This document shows, one piece after another, positions 1 to 12,160 of a stretch of 64,000 nt of DNA; the first letter of the stretch is position 1, and the number at the start of each line of letters is the position of its first letter. This DNA comes from Ophiocordyceps camponoti-saundersi (nom. inval.) (Eukaryota > Ascomycota > Sordariomycetes > Hypocreales > Ophiocordycipitaceae): the NCBI GenBank assembly GCA_003339415.1, contig PDHQ01000001.1, forward strand, positions 62,001 through 126,000, read 5' to 3'. The position numbers were made by a program, and so were the translations under genes. The notes beneath the pieces were generated by a model. The model was not told the origin of the DNA, ran no database searches, and saw only the letters and a program-made list of their open reading frames with translations.

Positions 1-665
1 AAACCACCACAAACGACACCAACCAGCAGAAAGAAAGCCGACAAGACCGCCACATAGTCTTCGTCGGCAACCTCCCCTACAGCGCGACGCAGTCCACAGT
101 CGCGTCCCACTTCTCCGCCCTCAACCCCATCTCCGTCCGGTGCCTGACGAAGAAGGATAAGGGGATGGAGTGCAGGGGCGTGGCGTTTGTGGAGTTTGGG
201 TCGTCGAGGGAGCAGCGTGCTTGTCTTGATCGATTTCATCACTCTGATTTCGAGGGGAGGAGGATCAATGTTGAACTTACGTGAGTCTTTCTTTTTTTTT
301 CTTCCCCCCTTGTTTTTCCCTTCTCTTTATTTTTGCTTCTACGATTTCTTTTTTACTTCCGTACAAGATTGGAGAAGAAGAGAAGGAAAACGAGAATACG
401 TGGCTGACCTTTTCCCTTTCTGATGGGGGGGCAAATTTTTTCTAGTGCCGGCGGAGGAGGCAAGACTCAACATCGCAAGGATAAAATCAAGGCCAAAAAC
501 TCCAAACTGGAGGAGAATCGCGCCAAGAGGATACAAAAGGAGCAGGCGGCCAAGGAGGCGGCCACCAACGGCGAGGGACAAGAAAAGCAGCAGCAGCAGC
601 AATCCATGATGGGCGACAGCATACACCCCAGCCGGCTAGCCAGGAACCCTCGTCTGGGACATTGA
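1..665 (+). CDS. nop6: Nop6-like RRM RNA-binding protein, 5' end outside window
   Basis: Partial gene, read from codon position 3; exons 1-280 and 446-665, with an intron starting gtgagt and ending tctag. The visible 165 residues hold one RRM: an RNP2-like strand (VFVGNLPY) near residue 18 and an RNP1-like strand (CRGVAFVEF) about 40 residues later. A Gly-rich junction follows (VELTAGGGGKTQHR) and then a basic helix. The RRM ending in VELT-x-GGGG plus a charged tail and a C-terminal IHPSR motif is typical of yeast Nop6 and its fungal relatives. These are nucleolar proteins that assist early 40S ribosome assembly. The first exon(s), including the start codon, lie upstream of the window. A different small RRM protein is possible but less likely. 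Confidence 0.8.
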
Positions 666-1626
666 ACAAACCCGGTCTTCTTATTCGTCTTCTTTTCTTG
701 GCTTTCTAGTTCTACGAAGCTCATCATCTGGTTTTTGTTTTTTTCACATGCAGTCTGTCAAGAGGAACCTGTCAAGAAGGAACCTGTCAAAGAGGGAAAC
801 GTGTCGTGTCTGTCGTGGAGTGGTCAGGGGCGTGGGAGGAAGAGTCGATGCGACTAGGCGCCTATTTTCAAGGTTGCGACGAAAGGGGGGCCTATTTACA
901 GGATTATCGAGGTTGAGGGAAAGGTTGGGAAAGGGGGAAAAACAAAAAAAAAATCAACATCAAAAAGGAAAAACAGGAATACCGAAGCTGCTGAGGATAT
1001 CGTCGGTCAGAGAGGGGGAGGGGGCGACTCACGCGCATTGACGCGAGAGGGGGGAGAGATAGTGAGAGAGATGTATGTAACGACAGAGAGACACAGAGGG
1101 AGGGGGGGGGGGATAGGTAGCAAGAGGAACGGGAGGGGGAAAAAAGTAGATTTCGCATTAAAGGAGCTCACGACAGGACACTGACATGAGGAGCGCCGCG
1201 GGGCAAGCAGAAGAGAGGTTGTTGTTGATGATGACAAGGGGGCGCGGAGAGGAGGATGTAGAGGTAGAGGAGGCGTGTAAAAAAAAAGCAAGACCGAAAT
1301 TCAACACGATAACTGAGAGCCGCCGTGGTTCATTTTTCGAACCTTTCGCCACATGAGTCTAGTAGTTTCCACCAAGAAAGAGTCCGAGTATTGGAGGAAA
1401 CGGTTTTAAAAAAAAAGGGGGGGGGGAAGGCAAAGGGAAAACAAAAAGACCAAAGTAAAAGAAAAAGAGAACCCAGCCGAGCATAGGAGAAAAAAAGCAG
1501 TTGCTCGGAAAAGACGGCTGCGCGGATTGCGATTCGTTAATCAAGTCGAGTGAAGAAAATAGAAAGAGCGTGCATGTGTCGTCGTCGTCGGAGTGTGAAA
1601 CAGAAAGAAGTCAAGACAGATAAGGC
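666..1626. other. Intergenic, convergent nop6/rac1
   Basis: Purine-rich on the plus strand with many homopolymer runs. It serves as the 3' flank of both convergent neighbours. No coding pattern, RNA gene or repeat recognised. Confidence 0.6.
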
Positions 1627-2932
<1,306 letters not shown>

Positions 2933-3773
2933 TTAAAAAAAAAAGGGAACAGCAAGAAAGGAAGAATGGATGTGATGTGATGTGAAGCGGTTAAAAGGGG
3001 GAATAGTAGAGAGGAAGAGATGAGGGGAAGGGGAAAGAGGAGAGAGAGAAAGAGAGAAAAAAGGCGCAAGTCGATTTGGGTGGTGTTTGTTTGTGTGTGA
3101 ATTTCTCGGGGGGCCGGCCAGCGACTGACCACGATGACGAAGGGGTTAGGAGATGAGGTTGAGGTTTCAAGAGGCTGTAGCATTAAGTGAGAGAGAGAAG
3201 GTCTCTTTTTTTTTTCCCCTGCCGTGCACAGGTAAAAAAAAAACAGCCGCCCCCCCCCCCCCCCCTTCTGTCTGTCTCTCTCTGTCGTCTCTGTCTCTGT
3301 CTCTCTCTCTCGGCGTCTCTTAATGCGTTTTTAGTTAGTACCGAGATAGGTGGGTGAGGGGTCAACGGTTAAAACTCGGGATTTCTCTTTTTCTCTTTAC
3401 TTACTCTATCTTAGCCTTTCTTACTACTCTATAGTTACTACTACCGTACATACTACACACGGTTACTGCTACAGGCAGCATAGCCGCTGTACCCCCTAAG
3501 CCAAGCTTCTAAGCTTCTACCAAGAGGGGACCTATAGCCTGTAATGGAATTGGGGGGGGAAGCACGCTCCTCTTCTCCCTCCCCTCTCCCCTCTCCTCCT
3601 CCTCCTCCTCGTCATCGTCTTCTTCTTCTTCTTCTTCAAAACCAGGGGCTCAAGCAAGTGTCTGTCCGTACAAGGCCTATTTCTCTCTTTCTCCTTCCCT
3701 TCCAAATCAATTCATCTCCGGTCTTTTCTCTGTCTGTCTCTCTCTCTCTCTTGCGCTGCTCCGTTTTTTTTAA

Positions 3774-3799
3774 CCCCCCCCCCCCCCCCCCCCCCCCCC
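3774..3799. repeat. 26-nt poly-C tract next to the assembly gap
   Basis: Uninterrupted run of 26 C, followed by further C-rich tracts up to about 3938 on the other side of the gap. Such runs break sequencing and probably caused the gap. Confidence 0.9.
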
Positions 3800-3841
3800 G
3801 GCGGCGGGGGGGCCACCACCCCCGCGTCTTCGCGCCCGAAA

Positions 3842-3851
3842 NNNNNNNNNN
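3842..3851. other. Assembly gap (10 N)
   Basis: Ten N characters between poly-C and CT-rich sequence. Ten is a conventional placeholder, so the true gap length is unknown. Confidence 0.98.
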
Positions 3852-6572
3852 CCTCTCCCTCCTCCTCTCTCTCTCTCTCTCCCCCTCCCCCCCCCTCCCC
3901 CCCCCCCTTTTTCCCCCCCCCCCCCCCCCCCCCCCCCCTCCCCTTGGTGCGGGCGGGAGACGACCTATCCGATGTTTTGACAGAAAAACATGAACCTCGA
4001 CGGGTTTAGACTTGCATGGCCATCTTCATCTCCTTGTCTACCTATGTACTTGCCTATCTATCCATCCATCTACCTACCTATCTCTATAGAATGGCAAAAG
4101 AAAAGAAACACACAAGGAAATCCTTACATATTGCCTACCTACCCTTTCTCTCCCTCCTCCATTCCCTGAACCCTCCTCCTCTTCTCCCCCCAAAATAAAC
4201 CTTCCCTTACACACACAAGACTTCTAAGCCTCATCCATGTCCATCCATAACCCTAGCTAAGTAAGCGGAATTACCCTCAGGCGCGTTTCACCCACGACGC
4301 CGCCTGCTTCAACACACACGCTCTCACCTCGACCCAACCCAACTCAACTCTCACCCCTTTCTTTACCCAGAGACTCCTCTTACGAAACGAAACGGCAACC
4401 GACCCGGATCCGAAGCGTATTTTCGTCCTCCCTTTCTACTAACAAGTACTCTGTCTTCATCATCTGCTTCTTCGGCTTCAACTTCTTCTTCTTCTTCTTC
4501 TCCTCCTCCTCCCCCTACTTCTCTTTCTCGCCACCTCTTCGCCATCGTTGACGCCTTGACTCAGCCCGTGCGCAACCCCAAAAACACACATACACACGAC
4601 GTCGGTGCGCTTCTCATCACTGGACTCTTTCCCTTTCTTCCCCCCTTTTTCTTGGCCTCGTAAGAAACGTTGCAATTTTTTCTTTCTTAGTCGCATGACT
4701 CTGTCTATCCTTTCTTCACAAACCTCCTCCTATTTTTCTTTTTTCCCTTGGGAAGAGAGAGAAAGACACATTGGGGAAAAGGGGGGCGGCGAGCACGGAC
4801 TTGTGCCGGACTTCATGCCTATTATCTAGCTGAGTAAAGCAAGGGACGCCAACCAAAGCCCGTGATGCGATTCGACCACGGCCGCTTTACACCAACTTCA
4901 CGGTCCTTCTGCTCAAAAAAAGTCATGCACTAAAGGAGGGAAGAGGTCGTGCTGTAAACGTGCGTAGAGTCAAACGTCACTCACTTACACAGGGCCACTG
5001 TACCTAGGTAGGCAGCCATGTCTACAGCCAGTCGTCATCTTCAACACCATGGGACATCAAAGAAAAGAAGAGAAAGACAGAAGCGTATCACACGTAAGAC
5101 AAGCAGCACATGGCTGGCTCGACTCGAGACTTGTTCTCACCCATCAGTCTCTCACCCATCAGTCTCGAGTGAAAGCCATCAAACCCCTTTCATCATCTCC
5201 CATCCTTCTCTCTCTCCTCTGTGATGATGGAGAAAGTGTGTGTGCTGTCTGCCTTGTCGTACACACGCAATGGCACCTACTATTCGACAGCAGCCGTGAC
5301 GTGACCGTTATACACACACACACGTACATACATACACGTCTGTTTCATGACCACCACCTCCTCCCTCATCACCAGCCCGCCCTCACTCACTCATCCACCC
5401 ACCAATCTACACGCATCAAGTCCAAGACAAAATCTGCACCCCAAAAGCAACAAGCCAACCATCGTAAAAACTGCCACTCAATCGTCATCATCTATCAAGT
5501 CAACAAGAGACACGAGAGATAAAAAAGAAAACGCCACAGCCGTATTCACCCCCCCCCCCCTCCCTCCGCGTCTGTCTCCCCCCTTCCATATCCCCCAAAT
5601 GCAAGCCCCCTTCCAGGCACTCACACAACATGAAACATGTCGCGACCCTGCAGTTTCTCTCTCCTTCGACCCATATTCACCACCTCGTGACTACCAACGT
5701 GCATGCCAACGAACTGCCTCTACTTCTTCTTCTGACAAGGGCAACCAATGTACGCAGTGCCTGAGAGCCACAACCCCCGTGTCGGCTGCCTCGGCCGCCG
5801 CTCTCCCGTACCACCTTGTACGGGACAGCGCAGTCACGCCACTCCCGCAGTCGAAATCTGTCTTCTCCTATCCACCTGCTTCTGTCTGGGAGAGATCCAA
5901 GTTTCAGCATCTTCACACTGCAGTGGTATAGCAGAGAAAAGAAGAAAGGCAAAGGGGGAGGAAGGGGGAGGGGGGGGATATACCGAATCCATATGCCAGC
6001 CATGTCTGCCTCATCTCTACGGTTCCAGTACCTATCTGGGCCTTACCGTCCAGGCTCACCACCACTGACAGCTGACGATATCTCCGCGCGATCGAGTACT
6101 AATATACACACATCAACCCGGCCAAGGGGGCGTCCAATCACCCCCGTCCATTCCACTATGCAACGAACCGAGAGACAGGCACATGGGCCTGTGCTTGGGC
6201 TCAAACCCGCGCCACAGCTGCCAGAGAGACGGCCGGGCGGGCCATCTGTCGTGTTCCCTGACGGGGCTAGCAGTCAGCCTCGTGGCGGCGCCGAGGCACA
6301 GATGAAATGATGCTGGCCAGTTCATGAAACAACCTTGCCGCTCAACGTCAGCAAAGGAGACGAACCAGAGAAAAGGAAAGAAGAAAAAAAAAATAGAAAA
6401 ATAGAAGGGAAAAAAAGAAAAGTTGCTCCCCCGCAAGCTAAGCAATCTCTCCCGCCAAAGGGTTTCAGAGACAACCCTCCCCTCCCCTCCCCCCCCTCCT
6501 TGTCTCGATATCTCATCCTGGAAGACGGGCCGTGTGGGACGGTGCCGTTCCCTGGCCTCTTCGGACTTCAGT

Positions 6573-7282
6573 CTATGGGTTCATCTCTTCGTTCTTTAGC
6601 ATGTCCCAGGTAGCCGGCTTGGCAGGGTCAAAGACGATGGTGCTGTCCTGACCGTCAAACCGGTGGGCCGACTTCTTCTGATTGACATACCACATGGCCT
6701 TGTTGCGGACCGAGTGCCAGTTCCTGACGGTGGTGCTGATGGCCTCGCCGTCTCGAATCACCCTGCCAAAGGCGTCCTGCATCCAGAGGACGCAGTTCCA
6801 GTCGGGGTCTTGGGTGCGAAGCGGCACGTTTCTGAAAATTTGCTCCAGACGATCTTTGTCGACGATCTTGCCGACGAGGAGGCGGACTAGAAGCATGGCC
6901 GCACGATCCGAATCGTTGACGTACTGCCACTCGGGCTTGAGCTGGGGCGGGTTGCCCGACATGACCAGCTTCTCCTTGGCGTGGTACATGATGTGCCTGC
7001 TGCCCGACTTGGGGTGTTGCTTGGGCCCGGCGAGGAAAGCCCAGTGGTACCTTTTTAAAGTCAGTAAAGAAAAGAAGATGAATGATGAAGCAAGGCAAGA
7101 CAAGTAAAAGAAAGAAGAAGGGATTCTCACTCGTCTTCTCCCCCGGGCATCTTGGCCGAGCTACCACGAACATAGAGTCCGACGTAAAGCCGTTCCTTCT
7201 CGCGGCCCAAAAGACGGTTGATTTTGTTGACGACGACAGAGTTCGACGCCTGATCAGGGAACCTGGGGATGGTAAAGGCCAT
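6573..7282 (-). CDS. Fungal hypothetical protein with LRAT/NlpC-like His and Asn-Cys boxes
   Basis: Two exons, 7131-7282 and 6573-7050, give 209 residues. The intron opens with gtgaga and the junction reads GEDEYHWAFL. The ATG at 7282 is the first that keeps the conserved N-terminus (RLYVGLYVRG). The order of conserved-looking blocks is a beta strand, a YHWAFLAGPK box (His53), a basic segment, and a WNCVLWMQDA box (Asn136-Cys137). A His-Trp followed about 80 residues later by Asn-Cys resembles the active-site order of permuted papain-fold enzymes such as LRAT-like proteins. It may belong to a fungal domain-of-unknown-function family I remember as DUF6914, but I cannot confirm that. No signal peptide or membrane segment is seen. 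An enzymatic function is inference. Confidence 0.7.
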
Positions 7283-8992
7283 GATGACTTGCGGGACCTG
7301 ACGACGGCTGGGTGCAGCAGAATCCACTCTTTGTTGTGCTTGTGAGAGAGAAAATGGATGGATAGCTAGGCTTGACACTTGACGTTGGCGAAGCAAGCCA
7401 CGTGCTTGGGTATAGGGAGAGAGGGAAGGGTAAAAGCCCACGAGCAGTGCAAACGAGGGGTAGAAGAATCACTCAGGAAGAGAATACCTAGCTGGCAGCA
7501 AACACAGTCACCAGCTGGCGAGCATGCACAACAAGGGGCCAATAGTGACTACCTACCTCTATGGTTCGATTCACCAACGGGGCTTTCACAACTGAAGTCG
7601 ACAACACCGCACCCCCAGGGGGGGGGGGGTGTTGGGAGTAGGAGGGGCGCATCCATCATCTCCAGGGTGGCACAGGCAGCAAAACGAGGCTGGCCGTGAA
7701 TGCCATGCGGGCGTCCGGGAAGGGGAAGAAGAGCTTTGCGGTCGGTGTATGAGCTGCAATGCTGTGCCGATGGCTGCGTTACCATACAATTATACTCGAA
7801 GCGTGGGGGTCTCAGGGAGTCAGTCAGATGAAGCAACTCGACGTGCCATCTACCTAGGGATATCATGCCTTTTGGATAAGAAGCTGAACAGGGGAAGTAT
7901 CATGGTCAGCTCGCCCTCCGAATTCTCACGGCGGCCGAGAGCGCGTTGCGTAGAGGTGAATAAGAAGGAGAGATTTCTTGTTTCCCCTTTGGGAGTAAGA
8001 GGAGGACTCTTGGTGTCTCTCCGGTGGGCGTGAGGGTGAGGCTGAGGGCGTTAGAGGAGAGACAGGAGACCTAGGTAAAGAGGTACCTACTATCATGGCA
8101 CGGGTAAGTGTAGCCTGTATGTGTAGCCTGAGCATGTAGGCCGTACCCTGCCATCTCCTTGGTATATCTCAGCCGAGACGTAGGTAGGATGGAAGGATGA
8201 TGGATGATGATGGTGGATGATGTTGGATGACGGCAGTCGATTGACGACCCAGTCTGACCCAAATAGGCAGGCGATTTGGGGCCATTGGGCTGAATGCGGC
8301 GCCTCTTTCCATCCTCGGCCAGAGGAGGATCAAACACGTGTCCAGCCATCTGTTGTCTGTCTTTGACGTCCCTCCATTATCTCGACCAACCCAATCTCTC
8401 TCTTCACTGGCCTTGACTGACCTTTACCAGGCTTGGCATGTTGGGAGTGATCAAGACGCAATCGAACTCACCAGAATCTCGGCGTCAGAAAGTGCATCCG
8501 AAGCGGCACAGCTCCCGGGCACAGCACCCCCGGCACCCCGGCACATATATGCGTGTCTAGGTATTCACAATAGGTAGCTTGGCGAAACTCACATCAAGAC
8601 TCTCTACCTACCTACCTACCTTTCCTGTCTGTCTCTGTGTCTCTGTCTCTTGTCTCTTGTCTCTCTATCCCATGATCCCCACCTCCTTCTGTCCCCCATC
8701 TTTCCCTCACTCAGTCTTTCTCTCTCTCTCTCCCTCTCCCTCTCTCTCCATCGCTGCTCTTATCCCCTCCACAAATCATTGACCGTCTCGGCACTCAAAG
8801 CGGAAAGGCGCTGCAGTGGGGGGGGAGGAAACGGTTGCTCATCCATCCCCATTAAATAAGCCCACCGCAAAAAGCCCTGCCAACGGCCCCTCCCGACCGC
8901 ACGGCCCGCTATTGCGGCTCTGCCTGCATCGACTGACTCGTCGTCTTTTTCCTTTTCGTTCTTATCCTAATCTCTCTCCTCCTCTCGTCGCC
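7283..8992. other. 1.7-kb intergenic region, divergent promoters
   Basis: Upstream region of both the minus-strand 209-aa gene and CENP-T. It contains two CCTAGG-centred motifs (7851-7860, 8069-8076), ATGATGGATG-like short repeats near 8190-8230, and a CT microsatellite (8720-8755) in the probable CENP-T leader. No supported gene. Confidence 0.5.
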
Positions 8993-10706
8993 ATGGCCTC
9001 TGAACACGCTGAGACACCCGCTCGCCGAGCCGTGAGTACGGATCCGCCCTCGGTTCGGACGCCATCCGTCCTCGGCCAAACCCGCCGAAACATCGCCAGC
9101 AATGCCCCCACTCCCCACGCCGTTGCTGCCCGTCGCGCCTTGGATCAGCGTCGCCATGCACTCTTTACCCCCGGAAAGCTTCGTCGTCGCAGCCTGATGG
9201 ACCAACGCGAAGAGTCCTACGATGCTCTGCGCATGCTCAGTAGAACTCTGGCCCCGGTCAGCCAGCCCGTCGCGACTTCATCACCCTTAGATCAACCGAC
9301 ATCAGCCTCGACGCGTCGCCACCCCGACGACGACGATAACGTACACAACCACGACGACGACGACGACGATGACGAGCTTCCTATCGATAAACCGCGTTTG
9401 TCCCTTCCCATCGATCAGGATGACGACTCCGATCTACCTCTACCTCGTTCATCCGGCCTCGAGGACGAAAATTACACGGCTCAGTCCATCGAACTACCCC
9501 GACGCGCCGTGAGCGAGCAGCCCAGGTTATCCATCGCCAGAGTCAGCGACTTCTTTGACCCAAATAGCAACTACCCAATCGATGAGACCGGCCGTCAATC
9601 CGATTTTTTTCCGGGGCTGCTCGACGACCTTGAGGCTCGTGTTGCTGGCGACCTCACGCTGGACCGGTAGGCAGACAACGCGGCCGCCTCTGTTCAGCCA
9701 TTTGCTCATTTAGACGGGTGCTAGATTTGATGCCGACCCAGCTCGGCGCGCAACCTTCGGCCGCGACAGTGACTTTGGCTTGCAACTCCCGGCCGGCCTT
9801 GACGAACAAACTACATTTCTACTATCCGAGCCGCCTACCGAACTGGTGGCGGGTCCCGCCGATGCTCGTCGCTCCCTCGTCGATGCCAATCTAGCGGATG
9901 ACGTCGACTTGACAGGGGGCACCGATACGGCCAATCTCGCAGTCAATGCCGACGGTGCAGACCTTACTCAGGCGACGCACGGCGCCGACGTTACTCAAGC
10001 GATCGACGCCGTCGACCTCACACAAGGAGACGAGGTCGTCGACTTCACACAGGGAAACGACGATGTCGACTTCACGCAGGGAAATGATAACTTCGACTTC
10101 ACGCAGGGAAACGACGATGTCGACTTCACGCAGGGAAACGGTGACGTCGACTTCACGCAGGGAGCCGATGGTGACTTCGACCTGCCAGTCACGAATCCTG
10201 ACCAGCCCGCCCGCTCAGCCCGTGTCGCCTCTAGGCGGCAGAAAAGAATGTCGAAGCACGGAACCGATTACCCGCCGCTGCCGCCCTCGATGGTCAAAAA
10301 GGTGGCCCAAAAGTTCCTTCACTCATCCGGCCTCAGCAACCCTCGGATTTCGGCAGATGCGTTGGCGGCCCTGACGCAGGCATCCGACTGGTTTTTCGAG
10401 CAGCTTGGAGACGACCTGGGAGCCTACGCCAAGCATGCCAAACGCAAGACAGTCGAGGAAAGCGACGTCGTGACTCTGATGCGCCGGTCAGTCCCACCCC
10501 GGCTTCCAGCTCTCGTGGAGAAGGCTAAAATATGGTACAGGCAACGCCAGATCGGACCCGACGCGTCTTTGTTCTCGCTTGCGCAGAAACATCTGCCGCG
10601 TGAATTGCTCCAGGATTTGAGGATGTCCGTTCCTCCACCGTCGAAGAAGCGCCGTCGTGAGGACCCGCAAGACGATGAGAACGGGCAAGACACGATCCTC
10701 AACTGA
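8993..10706 (+). CDS. cnp20: CENP-T-like inner kinetochore histone-fold protein
   Basis: Exons 8993-9666 and 9725-10706 (intron gtaggc...ctag) encode 551 residues. The N-terminus is basic and Pro/Arg-rich, with a helix DALRMLSRTLAP near residues 78-90 that matches the conserved N-terminal segment of fungal CENP-T. Acidic stretches follow. Residues 303-374 are eight copies of a 9-residue TQ repeat. The C-terminus (about 413-490) is a histone fold with NPRISADALAAL and a helix ending KRKTVEESDVVTLMRR, as in CENP-T. CENP-T pairs with CENP-W at the centromere and recruits the Ndc80 complex through its N-terminus. The symbol follows fission yeast. The gene ends 7 bp before the convergent SURF1 stop codon. 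Confidence 0.85.
9957..10172 (+). repeat. Eight tandem 27-bp units coding a TQ repeat in CENP-T
   Basis: Eight in-frame 27-bp units. Each encodes nine residues of the form (V/A/F)D(F/L/V)TQ plus four variable residues. Units 4-8 are nearly identical at DNA level (GTCGACTTCACGCAGGGAAA), units 1-3 are diverged. This looks like recent expansion at the 3' side of the array. Confidence 0.95.
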
Positions 10707-10713
10707 GGCGCGT

Positions 10714-11841
10714 TCAAAACTCCCTACTCGGGTGTATACGACGGGCAACACCAGAAGGCGGTTTCTTGATGACCATGTAGAGCATGACGGTTGTGGCCAA
10801 GCATAGAGAATACCTGGCTTCCATTTTTAGCTTGGCGGTCCTGCACAGACGATGAGGGAGGTCAGCGTACCAGGTGAAGATGTATTGAGCGTGGTTATTT
10901 CTCAAGCTGACTTCCGGAGGCCGACCGATGGGAATGCCGCGGGACTCTTGTTCCATCAGTCTCATGAACTCGGGCTCTGAGCAAATTTCAGCATCAATAA
11001 GGGAAGCAAGGCAGCGGGGACGGAGAGCTAGGGGCGATGATACCCGTCGTTGATTCAATCCAGATGGGCTGGCTGCCGGTAAGAGCAGCCATCTGAAGGA
11101 CGTCAGGAAAATAGAATTGGCCCTTTTCAGGCCTGTTCTGCGGCGTAAACATGTTTTTCTTCCACGGCTTACGGAGCAATCCCTCGACCGTAACCAGGCC
11201 TCGTGGCAGCGACTCGGGACGAGACCTCTGGTCGCGATGCTTTTTACTGATCCATCCTCGGTTGACGAGGACGGTGGAGGCGTCCTGGCGCTCGAGCGGA
11301 GTGATGACGAGGAAGCCATCTTTGCCATCGCGTATGCGCGGACCGATGAGCATCTCCTGGTCGTGACGGAAGTAGCCGGAGGCGACGACGCGGCGATAGT
11401 CGAATTCTTCGACGGCGGAGGGGTCAACGTGAGGAGGGAGAGGAAGCGGGGGACGTATGAGGCGGTCTTCGAGTTTTGCGATGAGCTCTGTTTTCTGACG
11501 GAGGCGCTGAACCTGCCAAGTGCCGAGGGCGAAGGCAGTGATGGGGATGAGGGCTACCAGAGGAAGTTATTCGTTTGGTGTTTCGATTGTGGTCGTAGAT
11601 GAGAAGCATTTCCTTATGCGCGCTCACCTAGCAGAATGATGCCTGGGCCGTGCTTGTTTCGGGCGCGGACGAGTCGTGGGGGGCCATCGATGATGGAGAC
11701 GAAGTCTGGATCGTCGCCCGGTTGCTTGGTGGCGCGGCGGGATGGCGTTGTCGAGAGGCGGCGGGGCGTAGCTCTGAGAAGGGGGCGGCGGGCTGACGGG
11801 TTGGTGGGCATGCGGCGCAGAATGTTGTGCGTGGATTTCAT
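10714..11841 (-). CDS. shy1: SURF1/Shy1 cytochrome c oxidase assembly protein
   Basis: Four exons (11628-11841, 11044-11553, 10871-10976, 10714-10813) give 309 residues. The first about 60 residues are Arg/Ser/Thr-rich with few acids, as in a mitochondrial presequence. A membrane segment follows (IPITAFALGTWQVQRL, the SURF1 signature). The middle holds VLVNRGW and the block QPIWIE. A second membrane segment near the C-terminus follows the signature RNNHAQYIFTWYSL. SURF1 sits in the inner mitochondrial membrane and supports insertion of heme a into Cox1. The family assignment is secure because both terminal signatures are present. Tail-to-tail with CENP-T; it shares a 319-bp divergent promoter with the UBX gene. 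Confidence 0.93.
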
Positions 11842-12160
11842 GGCTTCAAGACGCCCGCCCTTTTCGAAGGATCGTGCCGATCGGTGTTATTCTTTGCTAC
11901 TTCTATATCGAGATCAAAGAGGCAGATGGATAAGATGGAGAGGTACGATACGAATATTGACGTCGTCTCACCTCATTGCTGACATAATGCAAGCTGCACC
12001 GCTCGAGCTTCTCCGAACTGATGCAACATAACTTGGGAGTGAATCATTTCAACGAAATTATCTCGACAAAGAATTTTCTTCTCTGCGCAACGCAAGAAGC
12101 TGTGCGACGTTTCCCTCGGAAATTATCCGCCTACGATATCTCCTAGCACGTCTTGTCACC
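11842..12160. promoter_or_regulatory. Divergent promoter between SURF1 and the UBX gene
   Basis: A 319-bp gap separates two start codons facing away from each other, so it must contain both core promoters. No clear TATA box or named operator was recognised. Confidence 0.6.

Noticed and set aside
3544..3993. 149-residue plus-strand ORF
   Set aside because: It runs through poly-C tracts and the assembly gap; composition is low complexity.
5049..6310. Chain of overlapping plus-strand ORFs of 100-190 residues
   Set aside because: All are rich in Thr/Ser/Pro/His from low-complexity DNA; no family resemblance and no codon pattern like the genes.
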